DNA of 64,000 nt from Hoplostethus atlanticus (taxonomy: Eukaryota > Chordata > Actinopteri > Trachichthyiformes > Trachichthyidae). The notes beneath the pieces are model-generated. The model saw only the letters and a program-made list of their open reading frames with translations. It was not told the DNA's origin and ran no database searches. The position numbers and the translations under genes were made by a program. The stretch is taken from the NCBI GenBank assembly GCA_034670405.1, contig JAXDDX010000087.1, forward strand, positions 62,001 to 126,000, given 5' to 3'. This document shows, in pieces, positions 26,601 through 38,600 of this stretch; the stretch's first letter is position 1; the number at the start of each line of letters is the position of its first letter.

Positions 26601-29600
26601 GTTCCCTGCCTCCCGATGTATCTCCACCTTCCCTGTCTGTCTCTCATTGTCAGTCTGTGCGTGTGTGTGTGTGTGGCATGTGTGTGGCGTGGGTGTGGCT
26701 CTCCCTCTCCTGACTCCCGCCTCTCCTCCACACCTGTCTCCAATCAACTCATCAACCCAGCAGCATAAAAACCCTGGCTCTTCACCTACTCTTTGCCAGA
26801 TTGTTCTGCCAACTCATGTGGCAGTCACTCTCTCGGCCACTCTAACGACGTTTCTTGAATTTCTCCCAGTGTTACATTGTACCTTGACTAACCGTATTCT
26901 CCTGTGTCCAAGATTCCCTGAACCCTCTTCCCAGTGTGTCTCCTCGTCTCACCCATGCTGCTCCTGCCTGCCTGCCTCTGTCCTCACCAGCCTCTCATCT
27001 CCATCCGTACAATCCATTCCCCTCATCTTACATTAAACCCACTTTTCCCTACAACCTTGTGTTTGCATTTTGGGTCCAGAAGACAACCTAAGCGTAACAT
27101 TAATGACTAATGGCATTGTGTTTAAGGTGCTACGTAAAAAGTAGTTTAATTAACAAAAGGCAGAAATGAAAGCTAAGTAGCTAACGTTACTCAGCTAAGT
27201 TAGCACACAGGTAATGGAGGCTCTTCCAAGTCTGGTTAACGTCATGTCAGTTTCCAGCACATGTTGAGGTTACACATGAACATGTTACTGTTACAATGTT
27301 CACGAAACAAGGATAAAGAACGTTGACTTTCACGTACCAACTGCCGTTGTTTACATCCATAGCCACAGAAACGGGACGCCATCTTGGTTTGACACAAATG
27401 GCATCGATTGGCTGAGCGGGTCCCTGACCCAGAATCGTACCAATGGTGCAGTGACGTCACCGTCTGGGAATTATGGGAAAAAGCCGGAAGTAGAAAGCAA
27501 AACTGGCTGCATTCACAGTAATGGGACAGAAGAGATGTGCTGGCCCCCTGGTCCCACCACCAAGACTCAGGTATGTGCCTTCTCTCACGGCCATTCATCC
27601 TCCAGACCGATGCTTTGGAGCAGTCAGGACTAAGGCAGCAGCAATCTGGTGATCTTCATCTCTAAAAAGCTGACCCTGGCTGAATGTCCTTATGCTGCTG
27701 TTTGGCTATCAAGTGGGCCATGCAGGAACTGAGGTACTACCGTATGTTCGATCTTGTTACAGACCAAGCCCCAGGCTACCAGAGCTGCGACCAACCATAC
27801 CCATACCTTGCTTTTGCCAATATACTACCAAACTACATTACACTACCAAACAACAAAATGTGCAACAGAATTGCAAAGTACATCAGGTACAGGATTTTTC
27901 CTGTAAGTATTATAATGGAACGTATAATGTATTAGGGTTAGAAACATTCATGAGGGAAAGATGAGAGGACAGTGCGAGTAAAAAAGGAGGCTAGTGATAA
28001 ATGCAGTGAAAATGATGTTTCCCTCACTAAACAATCTTGCACACTAATTCAACATCATTCCATGATGCAACAAACTCATTCGACCAATAACAGCGTGGTG
28101 TAAATGCTTTCATCCTTGAACCCTGTCTTCCAACCCTCCAGCCCCACTAAAAAGGCCCTTTGAAATGAGTGTCCATGCGTTCAAAAGAGACTGTTTCGCA
28201 TTAGTGAGGAGACAGTCTGCAGCAACAAAGGAGACAGACTCACCATGAGAGCTTGTCATTAGGCCACTGATTCATCCCTTTCAATACTGATGGAAGAGTA
28301 ATGGAGGAGCTCTTTGGCCCTCTTGTAAGAAAGAAATGCCTAATACAATTGTCTTTAATGTGTGCTGGGTAAGGTAGAATGCGTTTCCATCTCCCTGTGT
28401 ATGCATGTGCACATAAATACATATATGAACACACACACACACACACAACAATTACAAACCCAGTACAACCTGAATAGTGATGACAAAGCTTTACTGATGG
28501 AGGGATACCTCAAGTGCACATTAATGTACGTTCCACAAGCACCTACACTCCTTTCTCTCGTTTCCAGACGTATTCCCAATTTCAAGACTTATAGTGGATG
28601 GACAAGCTGGATGGACATATAACATAAGCACTTGGAGGCAGCAAACAGCATAACAACACGATCAACAACAAGGACACCAATAAAAGCAATTCAAAAACAT
28701 ACAGCAGCACTGATAGAGAAGTTAGTTTTGCTGAGGTACAGTTGCATGTGTGTCTGTAAATGGCTGATAGAGTCCTTGAGGAAATTGTCCCATTTCAGTC
28801 TTTTGCAACCTGGGAAGATTTGTAACAAATATGTCAGATAGGGGGGGTGTCAGTCCAAGGATGGTTTTATAAATTAAAGTGAGCCAATGGATCAAGAGAT
28901 CCACTATTGTCCCTGTGCCTAAGACTGCTTCTCCAGCATGCTTGAATGACTACCGACCGGTGGCCCTCAACTCAGTGGTCATGAAATGCTTCGAGAGGCT
29001 GATAAAGGATTACATCTGTGCCTTCCTCCCTCGTACCATCGACCCACTGCAGTTTGCATATCGGCCAAACAGATCCACAGATGATGCTGTCTCTCAGGTA
29101 CTGCACACCACACTTTCTCATCTTCACAGCCGTAAGGCGGGCTATGTGAGACTGCTGTTCATTGATTACAGTCCAGCTTTCAACACCATAGTTCCCACCA
29201 GACTGGCTGGCAAGCTGATTGAGCTGGGACTGAACAGCCCCCTGTGTGCCTGGATCCTGGACTTCCTGACTGGCAGGCCCCATGTGGTCAGGGTGGGCAG
29301 ACACACCTCCACCGCCCTCACCCTGAACACAGGATCCCCCCAGGGTTGCGTCCTCAGCCCCCTACTGCACTTCCTGTACACACATGACTGTGAGGCCAAC
29401 TCCATCATCAAGTTTGCAGATGACACAGTGGTGGTGGGCCTGATCTCCGACAATAATGAGAAGGCCTACCTACTCTGACATGGTCCACACATAGAGACAC
29501 TGGTGAGAAAGCTGAAGAAATTCAGGTCAGGCAGGCGCCTCCACAATCACGCAGCCAAAACAGAAAGACTGAGACGGAGTCTTTCTGCCATCAGCACTGT

Positions 29601-32600
29601 GAACTCTGATCTCACCAGGGCCCCCTCCAAGTTCCACACACTGCCCCTCTTATGCGCACACACGCACACACACACATAGATATACATATAGTGACTACAC
29701 ATATTTATATATATTTTTCACATATATTTTTCATACTTTTTTATTTATATTCTTAATATATTGTAAATAGGGTTGCTTCTTTTTACTTTTTACTGTAAAT
29801 ATTATTGTTATATTGTATATACTGTTGTTTTTTGCACAATCCCAGAAACATTGCCACTTTCATTTCACTATACATCCTGTATGTGTATGTGACAAATAAA
29901 TTGAATCTTGAATCTTGATTTTCCAAATCTATGAGATGCGCTTCCCAGTTGCAGCCCTAATTTGTGCATTAGTTTAAGTTTTTTCCTAGTGCACATTTAA
30001 TGGTAATTAACCATGGGTATGGGTATACTCCAAATGCCCCAGGGAAAGAGTTGGGTATACTCTGTATGGGACCACACTACTGCCTCTCTCCTGTCTTACC
30101 TGTGCCACGTTAATATATTTGGTGATGACCTCTGCACGGTGCTGAGGTGTCAGCTTGCTGAGCACCATGAGCTGGACCCACTGGGAGACTCCGTTGAACA
30201 GGGCAATGGATCGCTCCAGAGTAGGGTTGTCCACCAGGCAGCCGTGGATCACGTAGCTCTGGTAGTCAGTGAACTGGGGAAGAAATGCAAGTACAATTCA
30301 TGCATTTAGCAGACACTCTTCAATCCAATCCAAGATTTCAAGATTCAAGATTTCAAGAAGTTTATTTGTTACATACACACACGAGGTGTGCAGTGAAATG
30401 TAAAGTGGCAATGCTCAACAGAAATGTGCAAAGGGCAAAATAACAGGTCACACTATTTACAATAAAAACCAACACAATATTTACAATATCACAGTAAGAG
30501 AGATCCACAGAGATTTAAAGGGACATTAAATAATCTATGACCATCAACCTCAAACTGCAACCAGTTAAGATTGCAACAATTTTGAGTCTCTTGCACTGCC
30601 CCCATAACTTTAATTCTGTGATTGGGAGTGGTATTGTCTTGAAATTGGGATTTACGGGCCAGAAAGTGAAATTTCAGTACTTGGCCAAGTACTCGTTGAA
30701 TCATTGGTATTGATCAACAACCCTGTCAACAACCCTATTAATGCCCTGCAGATATATTATGGTCATTTTGTGCTATGGGCCAGTAAAAATCTTACATATT
30801 GCACCTTTAAGATAAATGTGAGAGTAGAAAAGATCAGCAACTATGGATTTTATAATCCCCAAGGCAACCTAGTAAAGAAAAACTACAAGGGACAGCAATA
30901 CAATGCTGGCAACTATAAAGGATAATTTATATTTTTTTCTCTGGAGAGCCGTTGAGTTAATGTACCATACTTATAGTATAGTAATATGCAGAAATGTACA
31001 GATTTACCTTGAGAAATGTGTACATTTACTACCTCACTGGTAAATGTGCACATAAAAAAGGAAACGCTGACATTAACTGGCGATTTTGTCATATTTACTA
31101 TAGCATTTACACTATCTTTATAACTCACGCTTTGGCCAAGAGTGGGAAAAATGTCTATGTGTTCCAGTGGAATTGAAGCAGCAGGTTTCCACGCCACTGC
31201 ATTACTTGTACAAGGACAAAACCTGCATGCGCACACACAGACTCGTATCTGTTCATGCCCTTATCACCAGTCCAAGAAATACCCTGAAAATATACTTTGA
31301 TCTCCTCTCCAACATCTGTCCTGAGTAAGTGATTGTCTGGTCAGTGGAAACTAGGCAGTTCACTCAGAGGCCAGCCAGCCTCACATCAAAGCCCTCTAAC
31401 AGGTGTCCGGCTTCCCAAGACCCTCTATATAAGCCGTGGTTCCGATCACGCCAGGCTGCATGAAGTGACAGGTGTTGACGCACAGAGGTCGCTTTGTGCT
31501 TGCATTGTGTTCGGATCAGCCAGGCCACCTCGCGAGGTGGACGAGCTCGCTTTGTGTTCGGAACTCTGAATAGTCTAGACACAATCAGGCCCCTCAAAAC
31601 GATAGCAGGGCCTGGGGCCCGTTCCAAGAAGCAGGTTCAGCAAACTCTGAGTCTAACCCTGCACTCTGAGTTGATTAATTCCGAGATGGCAAAGTCTGAG
31701 TTTTCGGTTCCAGAACGGCTGATTTGAGTTAGTTCAATCAACTTTGAGTATGTTCACCTTGAGTTAAGCGCGTGCGCGACGACAATAAAAAGCCATCATC
31801 AATGGAGGTCCGATACTACGATTCACCATGGCAACCAGCAAGCAGAAGGGTCGTAAAGGAGAGGGAATTGGCGTGGGAGAGAATCGCTGCCCGAGTCAAT
31901 GCGTACGTTTGAATGCAGTAGTGTATTCATTTAACATTTAACCACACTTTCTTATAATATTACCTACATGTGAGAAAGTGGTGGAATGGTATTGGAAAAA
32001 AAAAAATTCATTTAGGTGCAATCCCACGGGCGCAAAGCGCACTTGGCAGCAGCTGAAAATGAAATATAAAAACATTACAATAGAGTCATTTAGCAGACAC
32101 TTTTATCCAAAGCGACTTACAAAGGTGATAGTTAACACTATGTGGGGATCGAAGCCACAACCTTGAGACTGAGAGTCTAATGCTCTACCAACTGAGCTAT
32201 CTGGGCCAAACATACTTCAAATGGTGTACTTGGGGCGGCAAATTAGAAAGGCAGATCTAGAAATTTAATTACTGGAACATAAGTTAGAGGTGGGTGCATG
32301 GTCACAGGTGAAATGTGTTGTTGGAACAATATAAAAATACTAACTGTTGCTTTTGTATTTGTAGGAAATAAAGAAGACCAAATGAAATGTGTCTTTATTT
32401 GGCTGCTCGGGGTGGTGGTAGCTTAATCCGTGAAGTGTAAACGGCATATTATATCTCGGACAGCTCTTCCATCCTGGACATAGAACATCTAATCGGGGTC
32501 TCAAAATCCTCTCCCGACATAAGGCTATGCGAATTACTTCCGCTTGAATATCGATCGGGTTACCGAGGAAAGGACACGCCATGTCCGACAGCTGCTTCAG

Positions 32601-35600
32601 GTTCAGCAGAGGGAGGAGACAGGGAGAAAGTCAGGGTTTGTTCAAGAAAACCTGCCAGCGAGCAGGTTAGGTTTACAGAGTCAGTTACCATGGTAACTGA
32701 ATCAGAGTTTGAGTTACCTCTCTTTCTGGAACGGAAAACCCAGAGTTTCCCTCATCTCAGGGTTAACAAACTCAGAGTTTTCACTAAACCCGCTTTCTGG
32801 AACGGGCCCCTGGACGAATACCGAAACAAAATATTTACTTGCTTTGTGGGCTGATGAAACTGTCCAGTCTCTTCAGTTTCAGTTTCGCGCCGCTGCTGTT
32901 ATCTCCTCAATAGCAAACGCCTTGTACGGGCCTTACCGCGACTACACACAATTCTTAACATAAAGTAAAGGAGCATAATCTCCCGCACACCCAGCACCAT
33001 TTTCAGGGATTGTTGTTATGGTTATTTAAATACTGCGCGGGAACCGGAAATCCGAACACATATCTGGCCAAAGAGCTTGCATTTACCTGTCAAGTGTAGA
33101 CGCACCACTTGTGTGTAGTGATGGCCGATTCGCGAACGAATCGTTCAAAAGAACCGAATCAGTTAAGTGAGTGAGTTGATTCGACTCGCACACGTGACTG
33201 AATTGATTCAGCAGCGGTTATAGCAGCGCCAGAAAAAAAATAATTTATTTAAAAAATCACCAGTTAATTTATCAAACAACATCTTAAACATTACAAAAAC
33301 TGTTGTCAATGTATATAGAATGTAATAGATCACTACATTATTACATTGGCCTTTTTCATAATCCAATATGGCTCCTTGATCCGGCGGGTAAGCGAAAGTA
33401 GTCTCTCTCGTTCATCGGACGAGAACCCCTGATCCGACTGAGCGGCTCGCGAACGAGTCGAGAGAGACTGAGCGGCTCGCGAACGAGAGGGCAGATGAAC
33501 GAGAGAGACTGAGCGGCTCGCGAACGAGTCGAGAGAGCAGATGAACGAGAGAGACTGAGCGGCTTGCGAACGAGTCGAGAGAGCAGATGAACGAGAGAGC
33601 AGATGAATATCGGACTTCTCGGACTCAATCGGACATCTCGCGAACCGAGAGAGCAGATGAACGAGAGAGCAGATGAATATCGGACTTCTCGGACTCAATC
33701 GGACAGCTCGCGAACCGAGAGAGCAGATGTCCGAGATGTCCGAGCGGTTCACGTCTGATGAACGAGAGAGACTACTTCCGCGTACCTGCCGGATCAAGGA
33801 GCCATATTGGATCGTGAAAAAGGCCAATGTAATAATGTAGCGATCTATTCTGCACACATTGACAACAGTTTTTGTTGTTTAAGATGTTGTTTAATAAATT
33901 AACTGGTAATTGGGTAAACTATAAGCCATTTAACATTTAACATTGGTCAACAAAACTGTCTCTATTAGAAAAAGAAAGTCAAGAGCACACGAAATAAAAT
34001 GAAATCAATAGCAATACTCTGTGTAAATACTATAAATTATATTATTATTATCATTAACCTGTAGTTTAGTTGGTGTTTTACAGTTGGTTACACATCTGGG
34101 GGCTGTTCCACAAAGCAGGCTTAGAAAAGCGGCGATTAACCTCGCAAGCCTGGTTTGAATTAACCTAACAAATCAATCGGGGCTAAAACGGTTCCATAAA
34201 GCCCAAGTCAAGCTACCGTGATCGGGCTAAACCGAGCCAGGCTCAAGCAATCCAGATCATTGCGCATGCACATTTATACACAGTTTATTTAAGCAGCCCG
34301 AGAGGTCGATCATGGATCTGATCGATTCATCATGGCGAACAATTACGGTAAAGACAGAGCCGCAATGTTCACGGCCACTGAACAGCGACTTTTAGTGGAG
34401 GTCTATGGAGAATTCAGCCATATTACAATGAAAAGGGAAATACGATTGCCATAAATAAAGGGAGAGAGAAAGATTGGCAACGAATTGCTGCTAGATTGAA
34501 TGCGTAAGTAATTGTTGAATTAAAAACGAACAAATTGTATAGACCTTATTAATATCATGTGTTCCAACAATATTAAAGAACTGAAAAGCTGTGCTAAAAA
34601 TATTATAAATGAAACCATGCCGTATATGAAACCTCAAGACTGTAAATGTACTATCTATCGCCATAAACGATGTAGTAAAGGCTGTACGTAAGGTTTCATC
34701 TTACTACATTACAATCATCGTACAATACTGGACCCTATATGGGGATCGAACTCACAACCTTAAGACTGAGAGTCTCATGCTCTACTGACTGAGCTGTTCG
34801 GGCTGGTTCTTACTTTTATTATATTTTTATGAAATCGGTTGTTTCCATCCTGGAAATTGATCGGTTGAAAGCGTGTTCTACAGCGTCCCATACAGAAACA
34901 GTGAATGCGTCTCCTAGCAACCGTGGAAACATCTTGACATATATTCAAGATACTTTATTATTTCAATGAATTTGTTAAATAAAAATAATTTAGAAAATAA
35001 AATATTGTGTCATCAAATAATTATTTCTATAAGTTGTAACCATTTTCTAAAAGCAATATGGCACTCGAGGTCTCGCTGGACACTCATGGTTAAATGGGGT
35101 TGCCTAACAACGCTCTGAACCGTGACTGTATCCCCGATACAGCCTACATCATTTTATATTTTTTATTTTCTATTAACGTTACATTTTATGTCTGATAGTG
35201 TAGGGTCTAGGGTAATAGTGTTGAACATTAGGATGGCGGAACCTTGTTTGAAAATCATTGCGTTTCAGTCGGATCAGTGTTACGGGAGTACCGATTAAGC
35301 TTCAACTGTGGTTCAGCCTGATATCTAGCCTGCCCCGAGGCAGCATAAGTTGCCACAGCAACTTGGCTTGAATTATGCTGAGCTTGCTTTGTGGAACCGA
35401 ATAAACCTGAAAATGAGCCAGACTAAGCGAAATAAGCCTGGATAAGTGGTAAGCTCGCTTTGTGGAACACCCCTCTGGTTTGAAAGGGGTGGCGCTCAAG
35501 TGATGCCATTACTAGTATAGCTCAGTAGAGCATCAGACTCTCAAGTCGAGGATTGTAGGTTCAAACCTCACGTGGGATGGTATGCTTTTGTTGGTGAATC

Positions 35601-38600
35601 ATAATGAATCGATTCAGAATCGATGCAGTTCTATTGGACGGCTCGAAAGAATCGAGTTAGTTCAAAGAGTCGGTCTTCCCATCACTACTTGCTACAGCTA
35701 AGACTGAACATGAGCTGAGCTGAACTGAGCCACGCCCCCTCATTTGCGTAATGAAGCAGAAATGCATGAAGAAATGTAAGAGGAAATGTATAAAGACAGT
35801 AGTACAGGAATAAATAAGTTTGGAGAAATAAATACGGGGGGGAATGCAAAGGGAAAATAATACAGAAATAAATACAGAAATAAATACAGAAATAAAAGGG
35901 AAAATTAAATAGGAAAGTAAATAAATAGGGAAATTAATACAAATGTAAATAAATACAGAAGCAAATTAAACCGAAATATCAATTTATATCACATTTTATC
36001 AATTAATTAATGCCTACATTTATTTTTAATATTCTTTTTGGTACATTTAATGGCATATTAATGTATTTATAGGTCGTTTATTTATTTCTTTATTTATTTT
36101 TGATTTTGGCAGATTCCGTCCTCCATAAAGCTTCAACCGCTAATGGAAACGCACGGAATTTGCATTTTATTTTTTGCAACGTGTCAAAAGTTTGCGTAAA
36201 ATTTGTCTGACAGTTGGATGGAAACTACTGTCAATTTATTTTGTAAATAAAAGACAACTGGAAGCAACTGTGGTGAGTGGACTTTTCTATACATACAGAT
36301 ATTCTCCTGATGGACTTGAACTCCAGGAAGGTGAGATGCTCGGCCAACTCCATGGGCTCCAGGTGGTCAAACAGCAGTGAGGCCTTGCCTTTCTTAGCCT
36401 GCTTCTTCCTCTGGGTCAATTTACGCATCCAGTCATACGATGGACTACAGGGAGAGCAGTTCATCATGTCAGTGTTCAATGGTGAATTTTTTGTGTTTTT
36501 GTGTGTGTGTACTTCTAACCTTGTGGGAATGATCTTGAGGTTTAGACCCTCGGAGTGAGGACATTTTGGTGGGTCCTCACTTTTTTAAGGAGCTAGTGCA
36601 GGATTAAGATTTGGATGCAGGATTAAGATTAGAATTAGGATTAGGTTTATGTTAGAGTAAGAGGTTATGGTTAAGGTTAGCATAGGATTATGACACATGT
36701 TTAGGTTTAGATTAGAAATAGGAATAGGGGAGCATCTTGGTGGCTCAGTGGGGTAATGCCGCTAGCATTGAGCGCCACAAACCGCACAGTCAGACAGAGC
36801 ATACCATCAAGAGTTGAAATTTCCCAATTTTTGTCTCTTGCCGTAGCGGTGTGGACAAACAAGATGTTGCTTTTTTTAGAAGCAACACGGATGTAGACAT
36901 AATTTTAGTACAATTGCACCCTGTACTGTATGTACTGTTTTTTTTTAGTTTATTAGACATTAAATCCTGGTCAAGGATAATAGTGGCTTCTTTTACTGTT
37001 CCATCTCAATGAAAACTGCCACAACTAGATGTCTTGAAACGATGATGATCTTGCTTTTGCTTGGTAGCTAATCAGTAGCTAATTTCCATCAATAGTGTAA
37101 GGTGGAAGCACATCAGGGACCAATGCAGAAAGGAGCACAACGATGAATCCTCCAAGCCAAGTAGCCCTAGAGCCCTAGAGACCCTCTCCTTTGCTTCCTA
37201 AATTACATTACCCACACAGGGGAGGGTAAGGACTGCTGGATCTCCATACTGTGTCATCTTAATACAGTGCGGATTCCCCCACCTTCATACCTGTTAGCTA
37301 ACCTGCTACATCAGAAAACCCATCTGCATACCTTCCTACACCTGTCAACCTGCCTGCTGTCTCTGCCAAATGTAAAACGTGCAGAGAACGAAAAACACGC
37401 TGAAACCGCTCGTGCAACAACTGCTTTTGAGAGTCAGCTCCTGGGAGTGTTAGGAAAGAAAAGTGACAAAGATGAACATTGCTGCCTTAATTTTGCACTT
37501 GAGTATTTGCACTTTGTTGTGCTTTTTCTTTAAGTTTCTAAATAAAAGGATTGCCAACAAACTTTTAATTCTCTTTATTCAGCCTGCTCCTCCAAACAGC
37601 AAATCATGTGGCTGCAACTCAATACATAAAGCATGCAGACATGGTGAAGTGATTTAGTTTTTTGTTCGACCAAACATTAGAATGGGCAAGATGCCTGATC
37701 TAAGAGACTTGGGAAGAATGGGAAGAAAGGCCACAAATGCTCCAATAACAGCTCTTTACAACAGTGGTGTGCAGAAGGGCGCCTTGTTGAATCCATGCCG
37801 CCAAGATTCAAATTCTGGCTGTTCTGGAGGTAAAAGGGAGTCCTACCCGGTACTAGATAAGTGTACCTAATAAAGTGGCCGGTAAGTGTAATGTATAGTA
37901 AATATGTGAATTCATCTTCAATCAATAAAAACAGTTAAACGTAGAATCTTGCATTGAATTCAAAACAAAAAATAGCATCATCTCCTCGGTTGGGCGTATA
38001 CAGTGTTGCCTTGTAGCGTACCGCCACTGTTGACTGTCAATATACAATACCGCCCAGTGCGGCGTTTTTTTTAGGCCACAATGTGAACGTCACATTAGGC
38101 ACATACCGCGTAACTGTAACATGCATGCATTCGAATCCAGCCCAGGACCTTTCTCTCGTCGTTCCTGTCTCTCTATATTGTTAACTGTCCAATAAAGCAG
38201 AAATACTAAAAAAAAAATCTTTAAAAGAATTACGACTTGTTATGGGTTATGGTAAGGGTTCAAATTTAAGTGAGTTTAGGATTAGGAGTTGGGTTTAGGG
38301 TTAAGATTAGAATTAGGTTTAGGTTAGAATTAAGATTAGTTTAGGATTAGGGAATGAATGAATGTCAATGGACGTTCCAAGTATGGTAAAACAAACTTGT
38401 GCGTGTGTGTGTAAGGGTATGAATCTGCTATATACCATATGCTGAGTATGTACAGTCTTTGTGCATTCCTTTTATACCATCATTAGCATCTGCAAATGTA
38501 TCTGCATACACTCACTGGTCTATAATGTATGCCAGTATATCCTGTGTGTGTTTGTGTGTGTGTGTGAGCATGCTACATATGTGGTCATTTGAGTGTTTTT

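Larger units (their letters stand above)
31616..32808 (+). mobile_element. PIF/Harbinger-like element with CCTGG flanks
   Basis: Left end GGCCCGTTCCAAGAAGCAGG, right end (inverted) GGCCCGTTCCAGAAAGCGGG. Direct 5-bp repeats CCTGG at 31611-31615 and 32809-32813. Carries two exon-like pieces of a Myb/SANT-like gene and a nested SINE. No transposase seen. Confidence 0.8.
34100..35473 (+). mobile_element. PIF/Harbinger-like element, copy B
   Basis: Near-identical to 794-2171 along its whole 1374 bp, with small indels. Flanked by direct repeats TCTGG (34095-34099 and 35474-35478). Lies in the same orientation as copy A, 33.3 kb away. Confidence 0.85.
33116..35687. mobile_element. hAT-like element (composite)
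   Basis: Outer ends TAGTGATGG...CCATCACTA are inverted. The right end (TAGTGATGGGAAGACCGACT inverted) is typical of fish hAT elements. The possible 8-bp duplication is weak (CTTGTGTG versus CTTGCTAC). The inside is occupied by a foldback/minisatellite block, Harbinger-like copy B and a tRNA-like segment. No transposase. Confidence 0.65.

Noticed and set aside
26383..27036. 217-residue open frame on +
   Set aside because: Lies mostly over the solo LTR; low-complexity Ser/Pro/Cys content with no domain.
33421..33752. CRISPR-like array of repeats and spacers
   Set aside because: Units vary in length and overlap as a mosaic minisatellite between inverted arms in a vertebrate intron; no constant spacers.
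33333..33857. 174-residue Ser/Arg-rich protein on minus
   Set aside because: Runs across the foldback arms and minisatellite; repetition of the DNA explains the composition.
35497..35570. Functional tRNA gene
   Set aside because: Short D-loop, no paired acceptor stem.
36595..36735. Interstitial telomere from a chromosome fusion
   Set aside because: Motifs are degenerate (GGATTAAGATTAG and similar) and accompany a dispersed GTGAGGACATTT repeat found elsewhere in the window.
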